Assembly: GCF_963678635.1 (NCBI RefSeq)
Contig: NC_087065.1
Span: 59,422,754-59,486,753 of the forward strand
Direction of reading: 5' to 3'
Source of the DNA: Symsagittifera roscoffensis
Lineage: Eukaryota; Xenacoelomorpha; Acoela; Convolutidae
Length of the DNA: 64,000 nucleotides
Below, piece by piece: positions 11,240 through 22,839 of the stretch. The translations under genes were made by a program, and so were the position numbers. How positions within the stretch are numbered: position 1 is the first letter of the stretch; each line of letters begins with the position of its first letter. The notes beneath the pieces were generated by a model. It was given only the letters and a program-made list of their open reading frames with translations. It was not told the DNA's origin and searched no databases.

Positions 11240-11679
11240 TGTGACAGCAATTTTCTAAATACATTAAAAATAAATATGTGACAGCAATTTTTGTTCGATC
11301 GACCCTGTAATTTTTCTAAAAAATTACTTCGGCAGTGTTTTCTAATTTTCAGATATTTTAGGGGGCTAGGGCGTTGTGCGTAAAAAAAATTTTTTTTGTT
11401 GTCGAAGCCTTCGAAAGTGCTCAAAAATGATTTTTATTCATAAGTCGCCAGTGGTGCGGAAAATATTGCCAAACATGGTCATAATGGGTTTCAGCGGAAC
11501 CAAAAAGTTTCCAAAACAGGTGACTGGAAAAAAAAGTTTTTACAAAAATCTCTCCTCTTCAAAAAAGTTCCTGTTCCCGCTACAGATTTAGAGTTAGTAA
11601 AGGGCACAACTAGAATTAAAAACTACATTCATAATTTATTTTTTTCTCGATAGACAACAGCTATTATTCTAACATGTAG

Positions 11680-11760
11680 AATGACGGACTGCGGATGATG
11701 GAAATCGGACTGGCTCAACTGGCGGGATCAGTCGGAGCAGCTGCCAAAACTCCATGCTCT
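11680..11760 (+). pseudogene. truncated copy of the candidate last exon (copy 1)
   Basis: The same acceptor (CTAACATGTAG) and reading as the exon at 18956, but the homology stops at about 11757, where duplication copy 2 begins. This copy has no stop codon of its own. One synonymous difference from copy 2 within the shared part. Confidence 0.45.
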
Positions 11761-14700
11761 TTTATGTTTTTCGTGATCTGTTCCTTGAGCTTTTACCATC
11801 TTCGATTAGGTTTTGAGGATCTATTTCCCGTGGTCTTGTCAACTTCAGTTAGTGTTTTTTGAGAGTAAATTATCTTCAATTAAAATCTTCTCTGCCTTAT
11901 CACAAGCCCCCTTGAGCCCAACACCTTAGGAGAGTCCCCTAAAGACTAGAGTTTGCGGTACAGAATTTTCTGTTCAAAACTGCACTATGACTGATTTTTT
12001 TCTACGACATCAATTTTGCTGCTCAAAATTTCAACATTTTCAATAATACAAAAATTGAATTGAAAAACCGTGAAAACAAATATACGAACAAGGCTTCATT
12101 TTCTAATCAGTAATAAGAGCGCCGCGAACTCTGGGAACAAGTGCCTTGTTAGAACCATAGACTTATTTCAAGTATTTATAAAAACTAACTCAGAATTATA
12201 ACTAGCTGGGCCGTTTCTTCGGAGCAAAACGAAAAATCATATGCTTTAAAATACAAAAAATCCAGTTCAAGTAATTTTCGACTGGCTTGAGTATGTCTCT
12301 GCATGTTAATTCTATCTCGAGAAAAAATTCTCCGCCAGTTGGCATGTTTATTATGATTTCACTGCTTTGGTCCTCGTGAGCCAGTTTTTAGTGTGACTAT
12401 GATCTTTTCTGATGAAACTGATGAAAATAGCTACAGATTGACGAGGACATCTCAGCTCATCTGAAAGGCCTGCCATGTCTAATTTAATCTTTGCCGTCTC
12501 CACTAAGGGATTAATTACTAACGTTGCGCTCCGGATTGTTATAGCACCAGCAAGAAGAAGACCGATTTCCTACACGTCCTAACAAAATACAATTTGAAAA
12601 GATGTCGTTGTAGGCTTACCTTAAGGTTTCCTGTATCGAACTCTTCTGCGCCCCCTTTCTTTACCAAGTCTGGTTTTACTTGATGTAAAGTTCAACTCGC
12701 AAGATGTTTGATGGTAATTAAATTGTAGGCAACGAAAAATTATCCAAATATATTAGGCCTATATGATGGTCAGAATGTAGTCTATCAATTAACGAGATTT
12801 AAGGGTCAGACCGTCACTATTCTCTGAGATCAATTCGAATTAAGTTTTCGCACTTGCGGCACTACAGACCGACTTGCCGTTTTAACCTCTCAAACTGTTC
12901 TTTATAACATCCAGAACCAAATATCAACTGACTTCGCAATAACTGTCCTGCCTGTCCGTTCATGGTTAATAACTCCAAACCTGCCCCAGTCAACACTGAC
13001 TTTTGCTAAGTTCGATTTCTTTTATCGACCTTGTCACGCTTAATTAGATACAGGTATACGGTAGATGTCGCAGCTAGAACCAAGCACACAAATCTCCTAC
13101 AATCCTTATCAATTAAGTCCTGACCTCTGCGAACTCTAGCCCCATGTTCAACGCTCCAAAATTCGCTCAGTGAACTTCCCAGGGTCTTCATTTTTAATTT
13201 TTTCATTAGTTTCCGATCTCCCTTGGGTTTGGGAAGAACCTTTTCATGGGTAACCGATTCATTTCTTGCATCTAAATTTCTTACCTCTAGTCTATTCAAA
13301 TCCCCACGATTTGGCTAATAGGGGAACCGTATTCGTTTTTAGGTGTCAAACTAAGCCAAAAAGACATCCCTAAGAGTCAAGGAAAGCTATCGCCGTTTCA
13401 TTTATATGGGAGACCGAATTCTAATGCTGCAGTCCTATAGTGTACATTTTCTCTGGGAAAATTCTTGTTAACTCTAGTTGAATTGCTATTAATAGCTCAT
13501 TCGCCAGTCTCAGTTGAGCCCAATGTTTATCAAATTTATTTTAATTATTTCCACTAAAACGACACTGGAGACGAAGAACAAGATAATTCCTTAAGAGTTA
13601 AGGACTCGATTATACCCACTACAGATATTTTCAATCCACCTTTGTTCCAGCGCTAGAAATCGACTTTTACTGGTGCCTTTTGCATTTCCGGAAACCGTCA
13701 TCACTTGGGCTGACGGGTTCAGAGGGTTTCGTTTACGCTTGCCAGGGTCTAATCATCTATATTTTTTCTCCTATGAATTTCATAAATTTAGCTTGGCTTG
13801 GTTAGTTATCTAGTTATTTGGGGGGGTTCACCATTTTTGTTTCACTACTATTTTTTGGCCTAGGAGGTACTAATTGTTTTAAATAGAGCTATTTTGAGCA
13901 TGCAAATTCGTTTTTTTTTACTATTTAACTTATTTTTTTTGTGAGTATTACGCTACTTACCACTCATTAATTTTACTATACAGGATGCAATTTCCAAGGT
14001 ATTACTTTTCAAGTCGAAACTTTTGCTTCGTCAATAGTGCTAAAGGATCACCAATCCTACAGTCTTGTTTTCTAGCCTATCATCGCGCGAAATTGGCTGG
14101 GTCAAAAAATAAGTTACCGGCCTTTCTAATCGCTAGCCTTATTTAGCATCTTATTCATTAAGTTTTCCCTTGAAATAAAAAATCATTCGTCTTGCCTTTC
14201 GATATTTAACCATTCCGAAAATTTACCATGACGCTAAGCCCAATCCTATAACAAACTACCCTTGTTTCCATTTTGCTTTTCATTTAACGCAATTCGCACC
14301 CATTAGTCATTCATTCCACTCAGTAAAAAAAACTCTTCTAGCAAGTCCCATTTGTTAAAAAAAAGTCCTAGATAATGGACTTGACTGCTAATATCTTTAG
14401 TCATTGTAGTACTACCAACCGCTTTTCAAAAAACTATGGGCTATTGACAAGCTATTAAGGTTCAATACATTGAAATAGTCTTTCCTTTAGTTAAATAGCT
14501 CGAAAAATTTGCAGTTGTTCATCGGAAATAATGCATGCGAAACAAAAAAAAGCTGTGGCAGATCTTTTTTTTGGAAACAAACAATATTTTTTGAAATGGG
14601 TTTATCACATCGCAAAACAGTTGATAAGAGCAGAAGAATGTTCATTAACCTGCCTCATAGTAGATTAAAAAGTGGCCATGAGGTGTAAATTTTAATTTCT

Positions 14701-15248
14701 TCAAAATTTTTTTGTTAAATCAATAATTTATACAGTTATCCTGTGTAGTTTCCGAGTCTTTGCTCACTTCGGAAATTATAGCAGCTCAATCACCAAGGAC
14801 CTAAATGGTTGTATGGTCCGTTAAGCTATCAAAAAATCTGGGAGTTTTCAACTTCGGTTCCAATTTTGTATCAATTTATCGAAATTTATTTTCGCCACAA
14901 CTACACTAGACCTGAATTGCATTCGCGATTATGTTTGTTTTAAAGACTCAACAAGAAAATTTCGAAGCACTTATTTCTGGAAATTAAAACAGTGATTCGC
15001 TCACAAACCTGTGACATACTCGTCTTAATTTAACAGAGTAGTTGACTATGTAAACGATTTCTATCATGAGTCTAGCATCAATATTATGAAACCGCCAACA
15101 AAATTTAAGAGGCTGCTATGGCAAGCTTTTATTTTGCGTTCCACTATACATTGTGATTTGCAGAGAGCTTGTAACTGGTACTTAAAGTGCCGTTGCTGCT
15201 TTTTTGCGGTGCTTAAATCCTGATTATTTTGCCATTTATTTGCTTTTT

Positions 15249-15787
15249 GTTCCGACTTTCGATACGAAAGTAACGGAATATTTGTGCTCGGGGTGGGTTT
15301 TTTTTTCTTCAGACAAATTTCGACTTTTTAACTAGCCATTTTGACAAAATTATTTTATATCATTCGAAAGCAATTGTTATCTTGAGCTTAAATTTGAAAA
15401 GATATTTCACCTGTAATTATTTTTCGTAAAGTTATGGGGGTTTGAAGATTGCCATTTTGGCCAATTTGTGACAATTAACGCGCGATATATTTCGCGCTAT
15501 TAACTCGTAAGTGGAGATTTAATCCGTCTTAGAAATCGTTTCAAATTGTTTGAACAAAGCTTATTTGCCATAAGCGATTTGCCGATTTGTTACAAGAAGC
15601 GAAATTTATCCTTTCGTACTTCATATGGCGTGTGGGGGGATGATTTTCATAAAAAATTTCAAATTTTAGAAGAAAAAAATTTCATTTAATTTTATTACAT
15701 TTAATTTGTTTATAGGTTATCACAGATCCATAAACATTAAAGGGCAGTCGGAACATTCAGAGCTTCGCCCTGATACGAGCAGTCTTG
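15249..15787 (+). mobile_element. Helentron-like (HINE) element A (duplicate of 8399-8938)
   Basis: Complete copy at the matching place in duplication copy 2, with the same ends and the same TT junction to the next element. Confidence 0.85.
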
Positions 15788-15789
15788 TT

Positions 15790-16327
15790 GTTCCGACTTT
15801 CGATACGAAAGTAACGGAATATTTGTGCTCGGGGTGGGTTTTTTTTTCTTCAGACAAATTTCGATTTTTTAACTAGCAATTTTTGACAGATTTTTTTTTA
15901 TATATATCATTCGAAAGGTATTGTTGTCCTGAGCTCAAACTTGAAAAGATATTTCACCTGTGATCTTTTTTCGTAAAGTTATGGGGGTTTAAAAATTGCC
16001 ATTTTGGCCAATTTGGGACAATTAACACGCGATATATTTCGCGCTATTAACGCGTAAGCGGAGAGTTAACCCGTCTTAGATATCTATCCAAATTGGTTTA
16101 ACGAAGCTTATTCGCCATAATTGGTTTGTTACAAGGAGCGAAATCTATCCTTTTGTGTTTTGTATGGCGTGTGGGTGGATGATTTTCATCAAAAATTTCA
16201 AATTTTAGAAAAAAAAAATTTTCATTTTATTTTTTCTTTCATTTAATTGTTTAATGTTATTACTGCTCCATAAACCTTAAAAGGCAGTCGGAACATTCAG
16301 GGCTTCGCCCTGATACGAGCAATCTTG
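15790..16327 (+). mobile_element. Helentron-like (HINE) element A (duplicate of 8941-9477)
   Basis: Complete copy. The 3' hairpin and CAATCTTG end match the copy-1 counterpart, so the pair is older than the segmental duplication. Confidence 0.85.
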
Positions 16328-16473
16328 TTAAGCTTTTATATTCTAATCATGCCATTCATAACGAAATGTTGTTAGTGTATTTGTAACTCATTTTGAGTAA
16401 TTGAAATCATTTAGTACTATTACTACAACTATGTGTGTGAACTAAGTAAATGTGAATGCTTGGTTCTTTAAAG

Positions 16474-16557
16474 GTTTATGAAAACAATGATTCACATTCA
16501 TATATTCACCTACACCCGATAAAAAACAAGAGGTGGAAAAACTGGAGGATATGGCGG
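16474..16557 (+). CDS. candidate exon of membrane-protein gene (copy 2)
   Basis: Counterpart of 9624-9707, identical in sequence. The base before the acceptor AG differs (TTTAAAG instead of TTTGAAG), leaving the AG intact. The donor GTAAGT is kept. Confidence 0.3.
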
Positions 16558-16593
16558 GTAAGTAGTTAAAAAAACTTCTCTGATCTGTTCCAG

Positions 16594-16677
16594 GTGAACG
16601 TTGCTCTGACTCTTCATTGCGCTCTGTTCACTCTCTTCTCTCTCGTCCAATATGCCATCATACTAGTGTCACGATCG
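16594..16677 (+). CDS. candidate transmembrane exon of unrecognised gene (copy 2)
   Basis: Counterpart of 9744-9827 with one substitution (Ile to Val in the helix). Phase 0 on both sides. It would splice to the exon at 18956 over an intron holding one Helentron-like element and two hAT-like MITEs. Confidence 0.4.
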
Positions 16678-16796
16678 GTAATTGTCTGAATACATTTAAT
16701 AAGTATGTGACAGAAATATCATAACTAATATATGAGTGGCTGCATTTGTTTGAATACCAAAGAAATATATGTGAAATCAATTGTCTACATATATAA

Positions 16797-17275
16797 CAAG
16801 ACTGCTCGTATCAGGGCAAAGCCCTGAATGTTCCGACTGCCTTTAAGGTTTATGGAGCAGCAGTAATAACAAAAAAATTAAATGAAATAAAATAAAACGA
16901 AATTTTTTTTCTAAAATTTGAAATTTTTTAATGAAAATCATCCCCCCACACGCCATATAAAGTACAATTTGGAACGATTTATAAGACGGATTAAATCTCC
17001 GCTTACGCGTTAATAGCGCGAATTATATCGCGCGTTAATTGTCCCAAATTGGTCAAAATGGCCAAAATGGCAATCTTTAAACCCCCATAACTTTACAAAA
17101 AATGATCACAGGTGAAATATCTTTTCAAATTTAAGCTCAGGACAACAATACCTTTTGAATGATATTTAAAAATTCCGTCAAAAATGGCTAGTTAAAAAGT
17201 CGAAATTTGTCTGAAGAAGAAAAAAACCCACCCCGAGCACAAATATTCCGTTACTTTCGTATCGAAAGTCGGAAC
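16797..17275 (-). mobile_element. Helentron-like (HINE) element A, recent insertion with empty site at 9941
   Basis: A 479-bp minus-oriented element from CAAGACTGCTCG to AAAGTCGGAAC, present only in duplication copy 2. The matching place in copy 1 (9941-9960) is uninterrupted. Removing the element leaves A on each side and no duplicated target, so it went in between two A (T|T on the element strand). Confidence 0.9.
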
Positions 17276-17654
17276 AAAAACAACAAGGATTGCCGGATAA
17301 TGTGCAAGTAACACAGAATGTTCCAACCATAGTCTTAGAATTTTTTTCTTCAAATTAGTGACGTTTTTCTGTGTGGAGCGATAAAAAGATCAGAAGAAAA
17401 AAGCAGAAATTAAGCATTTTCGATAATCACAGTCAAAAAGGTCAATTGGAAATTATTTTGTGAAAAAATGTTTGAAAAATGAAAAAAAAACGTAAAAAAT
17501 ATTTCAAAGTTTCTAAAAGCTTTTTTTATGATTTTTGCTGAAAATTTTTGTGCTCTTGAAGTTTCTGATTCCCGAAACGACGCTAAAAATCTCACTTTAC
17601 TCTAAGTTTTCACGGCCTAAATCAACCTTAAAAAGGCTATTGTAAGCCTGCGCT

Positions 17655-18009
17655 CAGGGGCGGATTTAGGGGGCAGGTGCGGGGGGATATCCATTTTTGG
17701 TTGACGGACCCTAAAGTTTTTCTAATGGCGCATTCGGCAACTATTTTCAATAACTTTGAGGGGGAAGCGCGCGCCGAAACAACGCAATTTTTGGTCAAAA
17801 CTTTCCAAGAAGTACCTAAAAACGTCTTTTTTGGCCTGCTTATGAAAACTTTGCCTGCAGCGGAGAAAACTTGGCGAAAACAAGGTCTTTCTAGTACCTC
17901 GGGAAAGCTCAAAAAATCGATTTGGTCCAACTAAAAAAAATTGACAAAATTTTCGAAATATTTTTGAAAATCCGCCCCCCTCCTCGAGAAAATTCTATAT
18001 CCGCACCTG
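17655..18009 (+). mobile_element. hAT-like MITE (copy 2, fuller version of 10330-10635)
   Basis: Same element as in copy 1 but it keeps about 60 bp of interior (17695-17750) that copy 1 lost. Ends CAGGGGCGGATTTAG and ATCCGCACCTG. Confidence 0.65.
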
Positions 18010-18254
18010 CCGGAAAAATCAAACCGGTTTTTCTCGACACAAAGAAATTTTTTTCAAAACTCTCTAATATCGTACGAATCACAGTTGAAAGGGCTTTAAA
18101 ATTATAAATAATTCGAGCCATTTCGATGATTTTTGTTGTACCTGAAAAAAAAACTGAAAGATATCCGATGCAAAATTTGTCCACATTTTTCAAATGGTCG
18201 GAACAACAAATAACTTGCAGCAATTGTATAAATACATAATAAAATATGAGACAG

Positions 18255-18525
18255 CAGGGACGGAGTTAGGGAGGGGCGGGGGATGGGGTTGACGCCTTCT
18301 CTACCCAGGGATTCGATCCCCTGCCGACCCATAGGGTCCCCCCTTTGCATTATTTTGAGATATCCGTTTTTGGTGACGCCCTGAAAGTTTTTCGAAATTT
18401 TCTAAAAACAATATTTTTGAGGGGGAAGCGCGCGCCAAAAAAATGGCCGGTTTTTTCGAAACAAAATTTTCGATTTGTTTTTTGAAAATCCGCCTCCCCC
18501 TCGAGAAAAGCCTAGATCCGCCCTG
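18255..18525 (+). mobile_element. hAT-like MITE (copy 2 of 10934-11239)
   Basis: Keeps a longer 5' end (CAGGGACGGAGTTAGGG) than copy 1, but has lost part of its middle. The flanking 8-mers have diverged to TGAGACAG and TGTGACTG. Confidence 0.65.
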
Positions 18526-18955
18526 TGTGACTGCAATTGTCTAAATACATTAAAAATAAATATGTGACAGCAATTTTTGGTCAACAGACTCTATAACTTC
18601 GGCGGTGTTTTCTAATTTTCAGATATTTTTATGGGGCTAAGGCGTTGTGCGTTAAAAAAAAACTTTTTTTATGTTGTCGAAGCCTTCGAAAGTGCTCAAA
18701 AATGATTTTTATTCATAAGTCGCTAGTGGTGCCGAAATAATTGCCAAACATGGTCATAATAGGTTTCAGCGGAACCAAAAAGTTTCCAAAACAGGTGACT
18801 GGAAAAAAAAGTTCTTACAAAAATCTCTCCTCTTCAAAAAAGTTCCTGTTCCCGCTACAGATTTAGAGTTAGTAAAGGGCACAACTAGAATTAAAAATTA
18901 CATTCATAATTTATTTTTTTTCTCGATAGACAGTAGCTATTATTCTAACATGTAG

Positions 18956-19096
18956 AATGACGGACTGCGGATGATGGAAATCGGACTGGCTCAACTGGCG
19001 GGATCAGTCGGAGCAGCTGCCAAAACCCCATGCTATCTGGCCATGGCTAAGATGAGGGAAGCTCTCATGAGGTCTATTGGACAGAACAGTCGATAA
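18956..19096 (+). CDS. candidate last exon of unrecognised plus-strand gene
   Basis: A strong acceptor (TTCTAACATGTAG, with a CTAAC branch point) is followed by 46 open codons and a TAA at 19094-19096. The exon is clearly richer in G and C than its surroundings, and the peptide is alanine-rich and helical ('EIGLAQLAGSVGAAAKTP', 'AMAKMREALMRSIGQ'). It starts in phase 0, compatible with the transmembrane exon at 16594. No family is recognised and no AATAAA signal is obvious downstream. A truncated duplicate is at 11680. Confidence 0.5.
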   Translation, partial: NDGLRMMEIGLAQLAGSVGAAAKTPCYLAMAKMREALMRSIGQNSR

Positions 19097-19357
19097 TTTT
19101 TTCAACCAAGTCAACCCTGCGTTTCCAGCACTCAAAATCCCTCTACTTTCCTTTTTGTTCTTCTATTTTTCCTTATTCTATCAAGGAAAAAAACTCACTT
19201 CCCAATGATCAACATTCATCCAGATTCAAAAAAATTCTGATCACAACATACTTTTTTCTTTTAATTTTTCTATCTTTCAAAATGAAAATCATTCTGGTTC
19301 GCGATTTCGGGTATGAATATAACAAAACTTAGGAAGTTCAATACTGGGTAATTAAAA
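19097..19357. other. no feature seen
   Basis: Pyrimidine-rich start that may be the 3' untranslated region of the preceding exon, then AT-rich sequence without recognisable features. Confidence 0.4.
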
Positions 19358-19660
19358 CAAGACTGCTAGTATCAGGGCGAAGCCCTGAATGTTCACACTG
19401 CCTTTTAGTGTCTATGGAGTAGTGTTTGCTCCTACAAAATGATTTTAAAAATTTTTAAATGATTTTAAAATGATAAAAAAGAAAGTATTAAGTAGATTAA
19501 ATAGCTTGGCTGACTTCATGTTGCAACTATTTCTAAGACTGGCTTACCAATTAATAGCATGCAGTATATCGAACTTGTCCCAAATTGGCCAAGTAGTTAT
19601 AGTCTTTAAACCACCATAAGTTTACAAAAAATAATCACAAGTCAAATAAATGTTTGAAAC
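19358..19660 (-). mobile_element. truncated, diverged Helentron-like element A
   Basis: Starts CAAGACTGC with the hairpin region (CAGGGCGAAGCCCTG) and fades out at about 19660 before reaching the other end. More diverged than most copies. Confidence 0.65.
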
Positions 19661-19845
19661 AACTAGCGCAGAGCAACGAGCTTGAAGTTTGAAATATTTA
19701 GTGAGCAGATTTATGCAGTCATAAGATACTCACAGGGATCGACTCACGGGCCCTAAGGCCCCTCGAGGAGACGTCCCATAAGGTAGACTTTTACAGAATA
19801 AGTTGAGGAGAATGAAAAGGCAGGAATTAGATCACTTGTCAAATA

Positions 19846-21180
19846 TCAAGTGAAGGAGTTCAAAATTATCTGAGACACAAAATTACGTTTAGTGTTTTGT
19901 ACATATGAGTTCAATTGAGATTTTGACATACCTTTCAAGTTCTCTGGATAAAGATTATTAGCCGAAAAAAAGTTGTAAAACTTGAGCACTTTAACGCTAA
20001 CAGATTGTAATAAGCAGTTAGATCTAACAGATTTTGAACGTAGCATTCATTCTCAAGCTACGGGCACGTGTTTGCCTATAGTTTTTTAGTTGATTAAAAT
20101 CCAAAAACTTTAATGCCGGTTTACCAAGTATTTGATAAATAACTATTTTAAAAACAGTATCTAGAAGCTATTCGGAAACGGTATCAATATTATATTCTGA
20201 AAACTTTTCCGTAATGTGATCAAATTTGCTTATAAAAAAATAGTTCTAAGAATTCGTTTTTGAATTAAAAGTAATTTGTTTAAATTTGTCTTGGAAACAC
20301 ATCCATAAACTAAGATGCCGTATGATATTAAAGGTTCTGCATAAACTTGATAAAATCTAAGAAGAATTGTTCTAGGTTTTATAAAGAATTCCATTAGATT
20401 TAGCTTTTTTAAACTTTTTAACTTTTTACAAACATGTGTGTTGCTTAAAACAGAGCTTATTATCTACTACAACTCGAAGATAATTGAAGGAGTTCACAAC
20501 ATTAAGTTTCTGGTCCCCCAAAAAAATTTCAGATTCTTTTGATCTATTTCCGAATTTGGATACTTGCGTTTTATCAAAATTGATGGTTAGTCTATTATTT
20601 GTGCACCAATTTTCTATTGATTTAAGGTCCTGATTAAAATTTTTATCAATCGAATTGTTTTTGCACGTTGTAAGAATCGTTGTATCATCAGCAAACAGAC
20701 AAATTGAGCTTTTCGTTACTTTCTTAGGCATGTCGTTAATATAGAGTAAAAACAGCAGTGGACCTAAGACAGATCCTTGGGGAACACCGAACGTAATATT
20801 CTTTAGTTGAGAGTTTTTTTCCACAAAAAGATACATACTGTTTACTATTGGTTACATAAGACGGCAGAAAAGTGTTTGTTATACCGCGGAACCTATAGAG
20901 ATCTAATTTGGTTAGTAAAATGGAGTGATAAATTGTGTCAAAAGCCTTTTTAAGATCTACAAAACCCTCTAATTCAGATTTTTTATCATCTACACAGTGA
21001 CGCATTATTTCGATTGCAGAAGTTATTGCATGCACACAAGAATATCTGCGCCGGAACCCAAGCTGTTCAGGCACCAACAGCTTGCATTTTGATAATAATT
21101 TAATCATGCGAATGTGTATTATTTTTTCAAAACTTGAGCTCAGAGCAATAATTTTTGGATTATATAAAAAATTCCATCGA
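19846..21180 (-). pseudogene. non-LTR retrotransposon reverse transcriptase, 5'-truncated and frameshifted
   Basis: On the minus strand, reverse-transcriptase blocks follow one another in changing frames: 'FEKIIHIRMIKL' (about 21140), 'EQLGFRRRYS' and 'GFVDLKKAFDTIYHSIL' (21107-20736), then '[19 protein letters not shown]' and the catalytic 'LFADDTTI' (20836-20426), then 'EPLISYGILVYGC' (about 20300), and a C-terminal tail to 19846. Block order and wording fit Jockey/CR1/L2-type LINEs. No endonuclease domain is present and at least two frameshifts are seen. A dead, 5'-truncated insertion. Confidence 0.85.
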
Positions 21181-21670
21181 AAATTGCCTGTAAATTGAAA
21201 AAAAAAATACCGGATTTTTGTTCCGTAATATTTCGCAACTGGTTTAGAAGAAAAAAGAACACAAAGGGCAGTAATATTCTGCTAGTTTCATTCATGAAGA
21301 GCCTGAACAGTTTTCTCTTCATTGACCTTGTGAAAATTTTTTGATAGTTAATTGAGAGTTAGTTGCACGAAGGCAAAGTCCGAAATTGAGGGCCAAAATA
21401 TCACGAGGTAGGGTTAATAAACAGACCAAGTCACCGTTTGTAACCAAACCCCTCCTTAGTTATATTACTTCGCTTAGCTTTATTTTATTTTTTTCTTGCG
21501 CAAGTTAAACTGAACTGTCAATTATTAAACTAACTTTTAGGACTGATTTTCTGAATGTCATAACATATCTGGCTCAGCTAGAAATCACTAAACACACAAT
21601 ATTTACCTAGTTAACTAAGAGAACATAACCGTATTGAAGCTCACAAGTTTGTTTTTGTAACTCTTTGAAA
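21181..21670. other. upstream region of the 21671 ORF
   Basis: AT-rich and without similarity to the window's repeats. It must hold the promoter and 5' leader of the following ORF if that gene is intronless. No confident TATA or initiator can be pointed to. Confidence 0.3.
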
Positions 21671-22075
21671 ATGGATACGGCAACCCCTTTATATTACGAC
21701 TTGAACCCGAAACTTAAATGGCTAGTTCGGGTAACTGTCCCAATTTCCGTCCTTATGTTTCTTATCAGTGTTGTCATTCTTCTCGTGAAAGCACTCGACA
21801 GCTCGTCTGACGACGCTAGTGTTCGGTTTCTGGCCTTAGTAGTCATTATCTGCTCGTTTATACTCGTGTTTTTCATCTACATGTGGTACTTTCGACTGGA
21901 CTTGGACGTTTCCTATTGGTGGTTTGTATTCGCAACTGCACTAGCGCTGGTCTACCAGAGTTGTGTTTGTATGTTTGTCGCGTTTCAGGACTACTCTGGA
22001 GCTCCCGGCGTCACGACGCTAGCACCGCCGGTCACAATAACACCCTTCACTATTCATCCTAAAGATAGTATTTAA
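21671..22075 (+). CDS. small three-helix membrane protein, unrecognised
   Basis: A 134-codon ORF. The start chosen is the ATG at 21671 (context GAAAATGG); an upstream TTG is not needed. Three hydrophobic segments are visible at about residues 18-44 ('VTVPISVLMFLISVVILLVK'), 52-75 ('LALVVIICSFILVFFIYMWY') and 80-105 ('YWWFVFATALALVYQSCVCM'), then a Thr/Pro-rich polar tail. The base composition is richer in G and C than the neighbourhood and codon use looks normal, which separates it from the chance ORFs nearby. It could be a single-exon gene or one exon of a larger one. No family is recognised; a role at a membrane is all that can be said. Confidence 0.55.
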   Translation: MDTATPLYYDLNPKLKWLVRVTVPISVLMFLISVVILLVKALDSSSDDASVRFLALVVIICSFILVFFIYMWYFRLDLDVSYWWFVFATALALVYQSCVCMFVAFQDYSGAPGVTTLAPPVTITPFTIHPKDSI

Positions 22076-22499
22076 TATTTTTCAATTTTACGTCATTAAG
22101 CGATAATTTTTATTTGTTCATTAATTTATTATTTGTTCACACTTTTTTATGATTGTTCGGACTTCCGAAGTCAGCAGAAGTATATCTACCGATGAAGATA
22201 TCGACTCCTTGAGTTCAATTGTTAAAAATTTTTCTCCTGCAATCTTTTTTGATAAAACTAGACTTATGAAAAATCCCAGCTTGACAACAGCCTGAATTAT
22301 TACTATAATACCCACTATGACAATTTTTTATATGAAAGTGTAACTCGAATTATTTTGTAACCAAATAACGCACTCAAAATTTCTCCAATTGAATTGAGGC
22401 GCACGCTACTTGATAACAATAATTCCGCAAACGATTCACTTACTAACAATTTCAATTTTTTTTGTTAAGAGTTTCAAAGCTAGGTGTGATATGCTTGGT
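22076..22499. other. no feature seen
   Basis: AT-rich sequence after the stop of the membrane-protein ORF. No repeat or RNA gene recognised. Confidence 0.3.
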
Positions 22500-22837
22500 G
22501 TGATTTTTATATTTCAGTCATTTTTCGACCTCTTAATTAGCTAATTTTGACGGAATTTTTCTATACAATTTGAAGAAAAAAAATTGTCGTCTTTAGCTCA
22601 ATTTTTTTTTTTAAATTTCACCCGTGATCAATTTTCATAAATGTATGGGTGTTTGAAACCATTTTGGGTCAGTTATCGGGCGATTTATTGCGTTCTTATA
22701 ACACGCCTCAGCGGCGGATTAACGCGTTCTAAATTAAATTGAGGCAAGTCATTTGGTCGCATTAATTTAACATGAGACGTTAAATTTATCCCTTCATGGG
22801 ATAAATTGAATTAGAAAAAAAACTGTTTGTTACTATT
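22500..22837 (+). mobile_element. highly diverged Helentron-like element A remnant
   Basis: Follows the element core in order (TTTTTCGACCTCTTAATTAG, TTTCACCCGTGATCA, ATGGGTGTTTGAA, the GCGGATTAACGCG region), but both ends are lost. Stops where the next copy begins at 22840. Confidence 0.55.
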
Positions 22838-22839
22838 TC

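Larger units (their letters stand above)
4901..11760. repeat. tandem segmental duplication, copy 1 (6,860 bp)
   Basis: The sequence starting TTTATGTTTTTCGTGATCTG at 4901 recurs at 11761, and base-by-base similarity continues for the whole unit with scattered substitutions and small indels. Copy 1 ends inside a putative exon (11680-11757) and abuts the start of copy 2 directly. Contents in order: about 3.5 kb without genes, a head-to-tail pair of Helentron-like elements, two putative exons, and two hAT-like MITEs. It may be a real recent duplication or two haplotypes joined in assembly. Confidence 0.9.
11761..19032. repeat. tandem segmental duplication, copy 2
   Basis: Second copy of the unit at 4901-11760. 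It is longer because a 479-bp Helentron-like element was inserted at 16797-17275, and because some MITE sequence missing from copy 1 is kept here (17690-17750 and 18255-18285). It ends inside the last exon of the plus-strand candidate gene, which runs on past the homology to a stop at 19094. Confidence 0.9.
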
